Below, piece by piece: positions 47,191 through 59,554 of a stretch of DNA of 64,000 bases. Every line of letters starts with the position of its first letter. Position 1 is the first letter of the stretch. This stretch comes from Nymphaea colorata (Eukaryota > Streptophyta > Magnoliopsida > Nymphaeales > Nymphaeaceae): NCBI RefSeq assembly GCF_008831285.2, contig NC_045150.1:2740001-2804000 (forward strand), in the 5' to 3' direction. The notes under the pieces were generated by a model that saw only the letters and a list, made by a program, of their open reading frames with translations, was not told the origin of the DNA and ran no database searches. Made by a program: the position numbers and the translations under genes.

Positions 47191-49465
47191 AGAGTTTGCA
47201 AAGTACAAATATTGTGGTAAATGACATACAGGATGTAGTTCTAATGGAACTTGTCACTTAATTTGAGATAGAAATTAAGGGTTGTATAAAAACACTAGGC
47301 TTGAATGATACAAAGAAATTAACTATGATGTTCTAACTTGATGGAACTCTTCGTATATCATGTTGAGAGATGCATTGTTTTACAAAGTTTGCCTTTGGAT
47401 GATGAATGGTATTATGTATCTTCTTTGAACCAATTTTTGAAGGTATTCAACAATGAAATAAATACTTATACATCACTAGTCATGTAGCAACTAATGTAGT
47501 TTTTGTATAAGTACAATTGATTTACAAACATTTGCATAAGCATCGTGTAATAGCTAATGAATATATAAGGGCATTGACACATAAAATGCAAAAAAAATGA
47601 CAAATATTGAAAAGACTACAGTATTATCTTTGCAAGTGCATTTGTTTTAGATTTTAGATTCAAATTATAGTATTTGAAGTTTTTTCTTGAAAGTTTGAAA
47701 GAATACGATGCAATGGTACATATGAGAAAATAGAGAGCAGAATTCATGAGTTGTATGCTGCGTACAAAAGTATGTATAGTATGACTGATAGAAAAAAAAA
47801 TGCATCTAATGGGATAGTAGTGACCAGAGAAGATAGAGTTTTTTTGAGAGATGCCTTCAAGATATAGTACTTGAATTAATTTTATCTTTTATAGTACCCC
47901 GCATATATATGAAACATATTTAGTTGATCCAATAGATTAAGTTTCACCTAATGATGGCTTCAGCATAATATCTTGGTGGAAGGTATATGAAAGTAAATAT
48001 AGAGTTTTATCTGAGATGACTTGAGACATATTAGCAATCTATGTATCTACAGTTGCTTCATAGTTTGCATTCAGTACAACAAGAAGAATCGTTAATAATT
48101 ATTGATGTTCAACCACTTTTGAAACTGTTGAAGCACTAGTTTGCACACCAAGTTGGATTCATGATAGAGACAATTCAAGTTAGTTGTAAGACGTTCATTG
48201 TTCAATGCATGATTTTTTACCATTTACTTTGTTTTTCACAATATACTAACATTTAAGTATACTTATAATTATATGTGTTATAGTTGAAGACATAGCGGAA
48301 TCTTTTGGCAACGAATCATGATTCATTATGGTAGACATTTTGCATTTTGTGTGTTTTAGTTTACTATTTAGTATTCCTTACTTGCTCGTTTTATGTAATT
48401 TAAAGACTAACAATTCCATTCTAATTTGGTCATTGCATAGCTAATTCTCTTATGTCAGTCAACGTCTTGTTGATTTCCAATGTGATGGCATTGAAAGTTT
48501 TCTCAAACTGTTGTTATTTGATTGTAGTAATTCTTGATGTTTGTTCTTGCCTTCGTACTTGATGGATTCCAAATCATGTTGTGAGTCATGAGCCAAACAT
48601 TTTGAATTGTGCACTGTGGGAGCAGCTACTTTAATTGAATTGCAAATATCATATATATGTTGGGCCAATATGAGCTAGCCCAACATGGATCGTCCCATCA
48701 ATGATCGTGTCCGCCTGGCCAGATTGCTAATTGGCTGGGTCCTTGGCTGACCCGATTAAACCAATGAGGCTTCTATTCAGCCAGGCCATCCAGGCCATAT
48801 GCCCAGCACTAGATGAGAGCTAATCTTCTAAGATCTTTTTTATCTACCAAATTTTTTTTGGCGGGCGTAGTAATAACAATTAATAAAAACTGACAAGATT
48901 AGCGTTGACACCATTTGGAATTCATTCTACAAAAATGATGGTCCTGATGAGCAATTGAAAGGGCATTTAAGTGAAGGCGTTGAAATCAAACCCCAATATA
49001 ATAAGTGTCATTAGTTTGGAATAGGGAAGGGGTGTCTATTTTGTTGTCCATTTTTTAGAAGTAGTAACACATTCAAGGCTAGCATTGGCTTTCAAATTTG
49101 TGATGCAAAATTTAATTGTAACATGTCTACTAATTAAGTCATGTATATATATATCAGACTTGAATATATATAATATTTAATCGATTCAGCAAAAAAAAGG
49201 ATACCGGAATAGGATTCAATTGTCAATCAAATATTATATTTTTCTTTATGAGGTCAATTGATTTAATTTAAATTAAAATTCAATGTCATCCCCACAGCCC
49301 TCTACAAATTTATTGCATGGAGACGCATACAATAAGCAATCACCCCGACCATTGTCAAGTAATGAACCTGGCCCAATTAATGCCCACCCTTACCCTTGCC
49401 AGCTAGTAAGAAAGCTTTGCAAGCCATCCGTCATGCATGAACTAATTCTCTTTCTTTACACACGA
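47190..49465 (+). pseudogene. Dead hAT transposase segment, duplication copy 2
   Basis: Diverged second copy of 43290-46585. It opens with a BED-finger relic (KYCGK, CSSNGTCHL; about 47205-47265). About 700 bp present in copy 1 (43340-44030) is missing. The middle (about 47400-47800), including FVLDFRFKL-like text, is intact here but replaced in copy 1. The C-terminal dimerisation region lies at about 47990-48180. The flank shares the GGCCC repeat (48650-48810) and the CAATGTCATC(C)..ACAGCCCTCTACAAA block. It lacks the roughly 400 bp with the 32-bp duplication. Confidence 0.8.
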
Positions 49466-49752
49466 CAACTTTGAACTCCCATATATACAGAAACTCATGC
49501 AAATTGATGAAGGATAAAAGGCTTTTGCTTGAACACCAGACGTGTTACCGTTTCACTCTGCGGAAATCTTGTTGTCTTCTGAATTTTACTAGGATTTTGA
49601 AGGGACGTGATTTCTCAGTAGCCATGGCCAATCCAATTTTTTGGGCTAACTCCAACTTTTTCGATAATTTAATTTCTGCTTTGCTTTAACTTGTGGCCAA
49701 TTACTGACAGGAATTGTTTTCATCGGTAGGCTGAATCTCTCCCCATCTAACA

Positions 49753-49812
<60 letters not shown>

Positions 49813-50128
49813 ACATATATATATGTATATTATATATATCTGGTTATCTTGAATCACCTATCTCACTCGCGAGGATTGTCCAATGCATGGTTATGAACAG
49901 CTGAAAAAAAGGAGAAAAAAAGGTCTGAACTAATAATATATACTAATACTCTATGACAAAAATGAAGAGTTGAAATCCTTTAGTCATCTTGAGTTCCATC
50001 CAATAATGACCACCTGATATGATACAATAGATCGGGTGGATGTGATTAAAAACATTGACGTGTTGTGCAGTATTGTGAGTGGTATGAGAATTTGTCCATT
50101 CCAAACTCTAACAGAAAAATCTAAAAAT

Positions 50129-50197
<69 letters not shown>

Positions 50198-51300
50198 AGA
50201 GAGAGAAGAAAATTATCAACTCATACAAGTAAAGAATGCAGTGGCCAACAAGGTTTGTTGCTCCTCTACTTGGGCTTCAGACATAGATATCCATAATTGC
50301 TATTGATTCCTTGGAGATGTCATGCTCTAGTAGTCGAAATAGCCAAATATTGTCCGTTTTCTCCAACTTTTTATAAGTATCGGAATCCAAAGGAATCACT
50401 TCACCGACTGATACGGAAAACTGGTCCGTATCGGGGCCTCGACCATTGACTTTGAACTCATTTGTTTAGAAGTATAAAATACAGTTTTATTAAATAGCAG
50501 ACGGCGACGGTCAGAAGCGGCCGCTCTGGTTCATGCGAGCCCATTCAACTGATATGAACCGGTGCAAAATCGATATGCGCACTGGTTGCCCCTCCGTCGA
50601 ACCGTATCGGCCTGTTTTTAATTTCTTATCTAATTAACATGTAATTTAATATAGTCTAAAAACAGAAAACACTTCCTTCTCAAAACACCCTACCATACCC
50701 AGCATTGAGTGGGAAACCGATACGATCAGTATTTTCCGATACGTACCATCAATAGTAATATGATCTGGTTCTTGAACTTAGTTGTCTTCTTCATCCACAA
50801 AAACAGCGGAAAATATCATGATATAATATAATAATATAATAATTCAATAACGATACTAACAACAACAAAAAGTGCAATATTAAAATGGGTGTGAATCAAA
50901 CTGTCATAAAATTATCTATTTTAAGTAACCGAATCATGGGAGCCATAGGATCTTTTAGCATTTGTATTCTGATTCATCTCTACTTCTCCATTTCTAGAGA
51001 AAATCTGAGTTCTACTCAAATTTGACCCGTTTCACTCTGATTTTCCCAATACTTTTCCAAACTAAATCCATTGAAAAAATGGTTTTGGTCTTGATCTCTG
51101 TCAAGAATCCTTTTGAGATAAAACAGAGACCAATGCTTCCGATTTGAACTTGAACAACCTGAAAAATCGAATCCCCATGATCGATTATGGGCTGATGATC
51201 AAAGAAAAAGGGAAGAGAAAACAAACGCGCAGATCGATCAAGCCACAGCGCGCTCACAGGCCAGCCGCAACCACAGAAGAAAGCAAAAAATCATGGAGTA
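49466..51300. other. Intergenic with microsatellites and a GTATCGG repeat
   Basis: (CT)n(AT)n lies at about 49753-49839 and (AT)n(GT)n(AG)n at about 50131-50206. A dispersed repeat of GTATCGG/CCGATAC-type text lies at about 50380-50760. No gene seen. The nearest gene is the minus-strand one at 51429. Confidence 0.7.
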
Positions 51301-51428
51301 ACCAGATCGTATCATCGTCTTACGTCTCATAACATAGTTGATTACAGGAGAACAAGAAGAAATCAAGTGAAATGCAGGAAGCCAAAAAGCAATATTCAAT
51401 CTGGTTTCGGCCACGGCGCCGGAGGATT

Positions 51429-51815
51429 TCACACGGCGGCGAGGTCGATCCTGAGGCCGCCGGAGCCGGCGCTCCTTCGGCACTCCTCTACGAGGGCGGA
51501 CTTGGCGGAGACCAAGCCCATGGGCATGAGCGCCCGGTCGAGCGCGGCGCAGTCGGTCCACTCCTTGAGGAACTGCTCCTTACCCCACACCTCCGGTATC
51601 CAGACGCGTCCCGCCACCTGACTCCTGTGCCTCTGCAGTCTCTCCCTGCCGCAGCAGTGCTGTTGCCCCTCCGGCTGCGCCTTCCTCTTCCCCACCACCA
51701 CGTCCTGCTCGTCCTGGACGGGCCTCTTCTCGCCAAAGGGGGCGGGCGGCAACGGCGAAGGCATCTTCCTGTTCTCCTCTGCAGTTGAAGTAGAGACCTT
51801 CGTGCGGCGAGTCAT
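51429..51815 (-). CDS. BIC-like protein (blue-light inhibitor of cryptochromes), single exon
   Basis: 128 residues in one uninterrupted frame, GC-rich, unlike its AT-rich surroundings. The N-terminal half is basic and proline-rich (MTRRTKVSTSTAEENRK, PLPPAPFGEKRP). The C-terminal half is a compact conserved block: GRERLQRHRSQVAGRVWIPE at residues 57-76, then VWGKEQFLKEWTDCAALDRA and a SAKSALVEECRR and GGLRI tail. From memory this pattern is that of the BIC1/BIC2 family, small nuclear proteins that bind photoactivated cryptochromes and block their dimerisation. The length fits (about 115-140). Family BIC genes are light-induced through HY5; that was not tested here. The upstream leader (51816 to about 52090) is CT-rich with a near-duplicate pair of CAGATTCT(G/A)CCTTC words. 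The assignment rests on recalled motif similarity only. Confidence 0.7.
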   Translation of the reverse strand: MTRRTKVSTSTAEENRKMPSPLPPAPFGEKRPVQDEQDVVVGKRKAQPEGQQHCCGRERLQRHRSQVAGRVWIPEVWGKEQFLKEWTDCAALDRALMPMGLVSAKSALVEECRRSAGSGGLRIDLAAV

Positions 51816-52100
51816 TCAGGAGTACAGAGATAGAGAAATAGGTGCGGTCGCTTGCTTCAGAAGGTAGAATCTGCTCAGAAAGAGAGAGTGTGGTGCGTGA
51901 TTCGGAAGGCAGAATCTGGAGAAAGACAGAGAAGGAGAGGCTATGGAGGCTGTGTGGTGGTTGAGAGATGAAGAAATAGCGATGGATGGGGAGGAGAGGT
52001 ATTGGGTGGCGGTGGAAAGAGAGGAGGAAAGAAGGAAGGAAGGAAGAGACGTATGTGGGAGGAGCGACTTCCACGTTGTGGCGTCCGCTGCTCACCACTC
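51816..52100 (-). promoter_or_regulatory. CT-rich leader and proximal promoter of the BIC-like gene
   Basis: On the minus strand the sequence from about 52090 to 51816 is strongly pyrimidine-rich (CTTCCTTCCTTC, CTCTCTCTTTCT). It has an internal repeat of about 45 bp beginning CAGATTCTGCCTTC and CAGATTCTACCTTC. An overlapping 172-codon open frame (52098-51580) has composition typical of a leader plus the wrong frame of the gene, and is not called. No confident TATA box. Confidence 0.4.
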
Positions 52101-55100
52101 AGCAGGTGGCCATTAGGTTCGGGTCCGGGTCTTTGACTAACCGGATTTCAATTTACATTTAGATCTGAATTCGCAGCCTACATACATTCAAGGGGTGGGA
52201 GGTTTAAATTATGTAGTCGCTGTCGTACTTTCATATGTTATTTTTTTGAATTGTAAATGAATGTAGCGTAAATCTATTCAAGCAAGTGAGAACTTTGAAG
52301 AAGATTTTACTATCTAATGACTTTGCGTCAAGATTTGAGCTAGATTTATGAAGTAAAATACTAACATATGAGGTTTCATGAATCTGACTCAATTTTTTGA
52401 GCAGCCTTTTATTGACGATCTGGCTTTGAAACTGCATATGTAATTCAGAACTGATTAGGAACTGGATTTAGATTTCATTGTCACATCCCAACTAGACGAA
52501 TTCCATATTGAATCGGTCATGAGACATACGATCCATTTACATTCCAAGTTTAGGAATGTAAAATGAATTGGGGAAAAAAAATATAATCTACACCTAATTG
52601 ATGTTGGATATGAAATTGGTATGCGGTTTTATATTCAAGTCTGAGCGTTGGATCCCAGTGAAAATCGGACCCGGTTCAGTCTGAATATGAGCTCGAATTT
52701 AGAAGATAGAGCTCGGATTTGAGCCCAATCCAAATGCGAAAGTGGAATCCGTCCAAACTCCAACCCTTTCACAACTTAGGTCCAAGTCCAACCACACGCG
52801 CTGGTCGGTTTCGAAGTGCCCACCCTGTTTCGGACATATTACAGTGATGTCCTCCGGCACAATCTGGACTAGCTTCTGGAAATAAGATTGCAGACTCGGC
52901 GTATTCGGACCGAATCGGTGACAAATCCCATTCAATGTTATAGCCGATTCATGACCACCACACTCGTCTTTCAGGTACTTTCATTTTTTTTTAATTTTAT
53001 ATATTTTTATTTACTTTTTCTCAAAAAAAAGTTTTATCTAAAAGTTTTATCTAATTCATTCACAATTGATTCAAGTGAATTGCCAAAATCAGCCGATTCA
53101 CTGAACCACCAATTTGGGCTCTGCATAGCATAGCTGGTTAAAATTAAAATCCGGTGATCAGTTTTATTCTGATAAGTGCCGTTTCTCTAAACTACAAATA
53201 GCGGCACATCCGTATTTCATCTAGTCAAGTCAACAGGAGATGATATGGATATGCTTCTTTAAGGATTCCTTTTATAAGCTAAGATCCCGATGAGTAAGCT
53301 AAGATCCCGATGAGCAAGAAGACCAAACTACCAGCTTGACCAAAAGGATTGGAAGACCAATTGTCACAATATTACCAACACGATAAATCAGACGAAGTAT
53401 CAACCAACGGCAAGTTTGACAACACGAATGCTAACGCAATCAAGGCCGAAGCCAGATTTTTTTTTTTTTTTTGGGTGGAGATTAAAGTTTTTAAATGTTG
53501 ACTAGGGCTAAAATATCATTTTTTAAAATTTTTATATAAAACAAGTGAAATTTTCTAAAATTTGCTATATTAAATTTTTCTAAAATTTAATATTGTAAGG
53601 TTTTTCTTCTTTATCGATCCTCAACCGACCTGAATTGCTTAATCAGCTGATTCCCTAAAACGGCCGCCTTTCAATTGGTAGAATTGTTAAAAGATTATCA
53701 TTTTGCCCTTTACTTTACTTTGTGAAAACATTCTTTGTCCAAATTATTCTAAAATTAATTAAATGTTTCAAGAGATATTCACCAAACAAATTTAAAACAC
53801 TATTTTAAAAATAAAATTCAGATTAACTAAACACGTATTAAGGATTTATTAGGTCTATGGTATTTGGGCTTTCATGTTGACTGTGGAGGGATAAGTTGGT
53901 CTTTTTGAAAAAGTAATTTTTCCAATTTCATTTTTTAGCCCTTATTAGAGGGGTTCTCACTCCAATATCAAAGGTACTTCAATTATTTAAGATTGCAGTT
54001 CCATACTATGGGCATGTCATAACTAGTCGGACTGGCATGCCAATTAAAGTTTGATTGTAATTCGCTCGATTCTCATAGATGCTATTTCTCCATACTACAA
54101 TTAGTAAATGTGTAACACTCTAATTGAAAATGTACTGTTTTTGAAGTAGCCTCAAACGGTACGGTGGGAACAAGGAAAATAAAGAGGGAGAGGTTTGTGT
54201 ACCAGCAGACAGACATAGAATATATTTTAGCACCATAATTTGGGGCATCTAAACTTTCCAAAACAAATTTTTTGGTTGAAGGCAAGACCATATCCTTGAT
54301 CAAGAGAAACGTAGGATCATTAGAAATTGCAGGGAAAATCCTCAATGATGATATCATAGATTTTACAGGAAATAATGATCTATATAAATTATGATCAGTG
54401 GGAGGGAGAAGATCATTGCTGTTTGGATGGAAATTTTGGCTAAGATGCCTCCTTGATTTTGAAGACTTGCTTGAGGTAATTCACAAAGTGGTTGTGAGCA
54501 ATAAGAAATCATGAGCTTAACTCTCTAATCAAATAGCAAGTAGTTTGCTTTTATTTTCTCCCTCCTTTTTTTTGCTTTGGACTTATGGTAGGGCCTGGGC
54601 ATCAGGAGGCCTGGCCCGATAAGTGTCTGGCCCCTTCTCAACCATAGTTTGTAATTGCAGTTCAAACTTCTCGAACACCCAAAACTCAAGCCCGAGTACA
54701 ACCTGGTTAAACTAAATTTTTTTTTAAATAAATACATAAATATAATTAATCATAATAAAATATATATAATTAGAAAAATAAAAATAATCTTAAAAAATAT
54801 ATTGGAACGAATCGGGCCCTGTCAAGCCAACCAAGGCCAGCTTGTTAAGTTATTGGGCCGGCTTGGTACACATTTTTTGGGTCTGATCGGGCTGGGTACC
54901 GGGTCATCAAGCAGGTTCTTTTTGTTGAAGAAAAAAAGAGGAAGAAACTTCGACCACTTCAAAATATCTCCCCAATGTTAAGGGCCAAATATGTAAGCTA
55001 TTGTGGCATTTGATTATCTCCTACTTCGGTTCTTTTCCCAATAATTTGAAGGTATTTCAATCATTTTTAGATTCTATCTCCCATGTTAGTGGCCGAACAC

Positions 55101-56385
55101 ATAACCTACTTAGGCATTTGACTAAAATACCTCCTACTTTGTTTTTTCTTTTTCGGCATTTCAATCGTTAGAAGCCTAACATAGAACTCGCATTTGATTA
55201 CCTCCTACTTTTGAATCTTAGATCCTAGAATTTCAAATATTTGAATTTTAACAAAAAAGCCAAGGCTTATGAAACTCACAAAACCGTTCTGTACTTCTAT
55301 TTTCGCTTGATTTTTTAACAAATCTTTTTATTTTTCTTCCTTATTTATGTATTTTTAAAAAAATCGAGCATTTAATCGTTTCTAAAATCCGGGCACTTGA
55401 TCACTTTCTTTTGATTAGGTCTTCCACAGAAGTTTTCTTTTTTTTTTCAAAACAAAAAGAAAGATTCAAAAACCAGTCATTGTAATGATTTTCCAATCAT
55501 GCAAGAAGATTTGTCCTATCCTGAAGTTGATTGACGACTATAAAATGGTTCGTAATCACAACTGATTGGTTGCTGAATAATAAACTTGACTACTAGATTT
55601 GAAACATTTAGACAACATGATAAGTTTTTTTCTTTTTTTTTCAGTCTCCTAGGTTTTCTTCAACCTCTACTGAAATTCTTTAATTTAACTTACATTAAAG
55701 CAACAATTGAACATATTTAATTTCTGGAATAATAGAATTAATTCAAACTATTGCAGACATAAGTGAGAACCCAAGTGAATTTGAGTTTTAATGAGGACTC
55801 CACTTATCTCTTACCCTCGTCCCTTCAAGGTATCAAACATGTTTAAGGTATCTTGGAGTGACGCATCCGTTATGCTTCAACTTACATATTGGTGTCATTC
55901 CTCTTACAACACATGGAGTTGACGTCATAAGAAATTCAAACAAAAACAGATTCTCTTAAAGTTGTCCTGGTTTGGACCAGAAAACACTGGTGCAATTCAG
56001 TATTTGTAGGTGGACGGCAGAATAAGAGAATGATTTTCGTGGTCTAAGGGACATTTACGTGTCCCTCTTTTTTCAATGGACCCGAACGGTTGGTGATTAA
56101 AGCGGGGAACACCTTTGGTCCTACCAGATGATAAAAAACCGGTGGTCCATTGGACACCGAGGTCCTTCTCAGTTGCTTCAGTTCCTCGTCCACCAATCAC
56201 ATTCCTTTTGATGATTGGATTTTTCAAAGCAAACGGAGAATCAGGAGCATCCAACACCACACAAATAATTGATATTGATTTGATCACATGCGAGAGAGAT
56301 ATTTTGATTTGTGTGGTGGGAGGCCGATGGATGGATGTGGATGGAATTCTTGGAGGATGGGCAGTGGACGCCGTCCTCAACGACT
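52101..56385. other. Intergenic DNA, repeat-rich, no gene seen
   Basis: Contains a 20-bp perfect tandem repeat (TAAGCTAAGATCCCGATGAG) at about 53276-53318, poly(T) runs, and GGCCTGGCCCGATAAG-type repeat text at about 54590-54910. GGGTCCGGGT-type scraps lie near 52120 and 52665. No reading frame shows a family motif. Confidence 0.55.
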
Positions 56386-56390
56386 AGACT

Positions 56391-57200
56391 AAGGATGTCA
56401 ATGATTTGGATCCACCAACTAGAGTTCGAGAAGTCGAATACGAAAAAAAAAAAGAAAAGTTGACCGGATTCAGATTTGAACAATGTAATTGATGAGATTC
56501 AGACTCCAATTTAGTTTTGAATCAATATCTGAATTCGAATTTAGATTCAAGCTTAGTTTTAAATAAATATTCAATACCCAATATCTATATGTTTTGGAAT
56601 CGAGTCTAAATGTATAATAATGTTGCGTTAGGATTTTGATGTGTACCTATTAGTGCCTCATGAACATTTTATTTATTTATATATCGGCTGCCCATTTATA
56701 AATTTTAATTCAATTATTAGTTTTTCTTAATGAAAAATTTTGGCTTTGTCACTAGGGATGTCAATATCTGATTTAAATTGGATATCTAACCGGACTGATC
56801 CGAAAAAGTTGGATACAAAAAAAAAATTTCATATTTGATTAAGAAATTGGATCGGATTCAGATTCAATAAATGGCATCCGATCGGATTCGGATTTAGATA
56901 TACATAAATATCCGATCGAATTCAGATTAGATTCATTTTTAAACAAATATCATGTATCTAATGCTATTAAATTCTGAAAATTGGTAAAAATCCATTTCAA
57001 AAATTTAGATTCGGATTCAGATATAAATATAAATATAAAAATCAAATTCAAGTCCAATTCGAATTGTAAAATCGGATTTCAGATTCAGATTCAGATATGA
57101 CTTTTTTTTATTCGAATTTGAATCCAAAAATGTGAATATCTGAAAAAGTAGATATAAATAAGAATATATTCGATTTGAATCCGATCCGTTGAAAAACCAC
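56391..57200. mobile_element. GATTC-family dispersed elements (two starts)
   Basis: One member begins GGATGTCAAT at about 56393 and another at about 56757. The second runs to about 57200 and aligns, same orientation, with 24030-24300 (shared TACATAAATATCC, GATATAAATATAAAAATC and GACTTTT). It gives the left end of the family, whose right end ATTGACATCC is seen near 24290-24299. No coding sequence. Confidence 0.6.
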
Positions 57201-57689
57201 GCTTGACTATGTGCAAAATATCCCCGTGGACGAGACTTTGGGCTTGTTTTTTCAAAAGAGGAAAAAAAGGAAAGAAGGTTGCCGGCAATGCGTCTTCTTC
57301 AACATTGGACCATGAAAAGGATTTGCTTAATTTATTTTCTGAAAAAAAAAATTGAGATGGGAGAGCTGGCTGGTTTAATGTGATGTAGCCTCTCAAAATT
57401 TTAAAGAACAAAATTTGCATCGCTAAAAAAATTTTTAACAATTTTTTATCCTTTTTTCTCTCCCAAAAAGGAAAAAATCAATCCTGTTTATGATAGTCTT
57501 TATAAATCCTGGTGGTCGAGCTTGAATTTATTAATTTAAGAAAAGGTATAACAATGACATCGCCCTTAAAATTATTATTTTTTATTTTCCTTCTATTTCA
57601 ACCAATGTTTCGATGGCATCTTAATTTGGAAGCAAACACCATTTTGTCTCCAAGTCGGGGTTTCAATGTGTATTTGAGTAACGGTCACA

Positions 57690-57815
57690 AACTAGTTTCA
57701 AAATGCCGTTTTGGATGTTTTTACCGACATTTTATTTACCGATGCTCAAAGGAAACGTCGGTAAAAAAATTTACCAACGTTTTTTGGCCGTCGTTAGAAA
57801 AACTAATTCTTTTGT
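57690..57815. mobile_element. CACTA (En/Spm)-like subterminal repeat scrap
   Basis: Short direct and inverted copies of an ACCGACGTTT/TCGGTAAA motif occur, such as TTACCGACATTTTATTTACC, ACGTCGGTAAAAAAATTTAC and CAACGTTTTTTGGCCGTCG. Motifs of this kind fill the subterminal regions of plant CACTA elements. No CACTA terminus was found, so this is a fragment. The overlapping ORF 57512-57841 is not thought to be a gene. Confidence 0.45.
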
Positions 57816-57841
57816 ACCCATATTTAGGCGACTTACACTGA

Positions 57842-59550
57842 CTCAAAGTTTGTTTGTGTTACCCTAATAAAGGGTAGAATGTATTCATATAATATATGCT
57901 TAAAAAATGTAGTATATAATGTTCAATTGTTGAATCTATAAAGATTGTGCATGATCAAATCATGTTTTGAAGAACATTATATTCTCGGCTCATATGTTAA
58001 AAAATATATGTTTTGAAAATTTGATGCTCTTATCAAACACGCAACAAAATAAATGTTAAAATTTAAGATTGGGAAGCCTGACAAAGCACATATAAGAAAT
58101 GGATGAACAAGGTTTAAAAGTTAGAATGGGCGGTGGCTCGTGCATTCAACAACAAAATTAACATGAGGAAGAGGTTGCTAGTTATGTTAATATTTTTATA
58201 ATTTATATATGCCCTCTCTTGGTCTTATAATTTGTTTCTTGATTCTGAAGGTTACGTTCAATAAACCTTATAATTGGAGATCTTAGATCTGAGGATCTGA
58301 GTCATATCCCCTCCCATCTGACCTCAAATATGAGGTTTTCTCAATAAACTGAGGATCTCGAATCCTTATAAAGGTGAAATTTAGTGTTTGTTTACTTTGT
58401 CAGTCCCATATAAAAAGAATTTCAGTTCAGTCTCAGATCTCAGATCCAATCCAAGGCTACCAAATGCACGATCGAACTGTAATTGGACTCCATCTCTATG
58501 TCCGAAAATGAAATCTGACACAGACGGTTCCCGGTATATGAAAATTTTGGATCCTTAACGTTCTCAGATTAATTTTAAAAGATTCAAGTCCAAATATAAA
58601 TCCAATTTCAATCTGAAGTAGGGTTACAGAAAATGCTACACATTTCAACCAACGTTAATAAAAGGGAAGAGATCATTCCTAATGGAGATGAAATCCTCCA
58701 GGATCTTCCCGAGCCAAAAAAAGTTAAAAGAAAAGAAAATAAAAGAGACTTCCTTTTTTTTCATAATGATCTTCCCGAGCCAAAAAAAAGTTAAAAGGAA
58801 ATAAAATAAAAGAGACTTCCCGAGCACTAATATACAGCAACTCAACTTTAGTCCTTTCAAAAAATTGTAGACATTTCAAGTACATAGCAAAATGACTGAG
58901 AGCCACAAAAATGAAATGGCAAACAGTACAGATCTTTGTGGGCAGCCGCCCACATGACCATATACCTGGATTCACTAGTGTGGCTCATTTAAACTCAAGT
59001 AATCAAGCTTGTCATATATATATATATATATATCTTTCATAATATTAACACACAAACAGCTCTTCTGGTATACATGGTGCATCTTTGCGCTAATGCACTA
59101 ATTACATAGCTAGTGAGGTAAAAATGAGGCGCATCAATTACTGGTGTGTTAGATAGTGGCCCTTAGCCCTATCCCTCATCTCCTAACTGCCAGGGAACTC
59201 ACTTGCATTTACGAAATTAAATAAGAAAACTGATTTTTAAATGAAAAGATTTTTTTCAATTAAGATTGAGATTAAGATTCAGGCAAATCGGAAAACACTG
59301 GGAGGCTGTCTATAAAAGCTCAGCTAATCTTATACTTGGGGTTAATCGTTAGATTACCCAAACCTGCACGTCTCAGAAGCAAACCCTAGAATAAACTATC
59401 TTTGCTTCTTCTCTGTTTTTCTCGTCTTCATCCTCTTCCTTTTCACAAGGTGTGGATGCTGCCTCTTCTCGCAACAGCAGATTCTAAGCCGCTTAAGGAC
59501 ACCCTTCTGCTGCCGAAGAGTCAACATGGTGTACATGGTGCATGTCTTCA
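57842..59550. other. Intergenic DNA, no gene seen
   Basis: Contains a duplicated block GATCTTCCCGAGCCAAAAAA at about 58698-58760 and 58768-58825, an (AT)n tract at about 59015-59033, and a TATAAAAG word at about 59313 that could be a plus-strand promoter with no convincing gene behind it. Confidence 0.5.
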
Positions 59551-59554
59551 ACGA

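Noticed and set aside
51372-51788. 138-codon plus-strand ORF over the BIC-like gene
   Set aside because: Antisense of a GC-rich coding exon, where stop codons are rare. It has no motif of its own.
51580-52098. 172-codon minus-strand ORF overlapping the BIC-like gene
   Set aside because: Its first part is a CT-rich leader and its second part is the wrong frame of the conserved gene.
57512-57841. 109-codon plus-strand ORF with a hydrophobic start
   Set aside because: It overlaps CACTA-like subterminal repeats and has no family resemblance. The hydrophobic segment comes from T-rich DNA.
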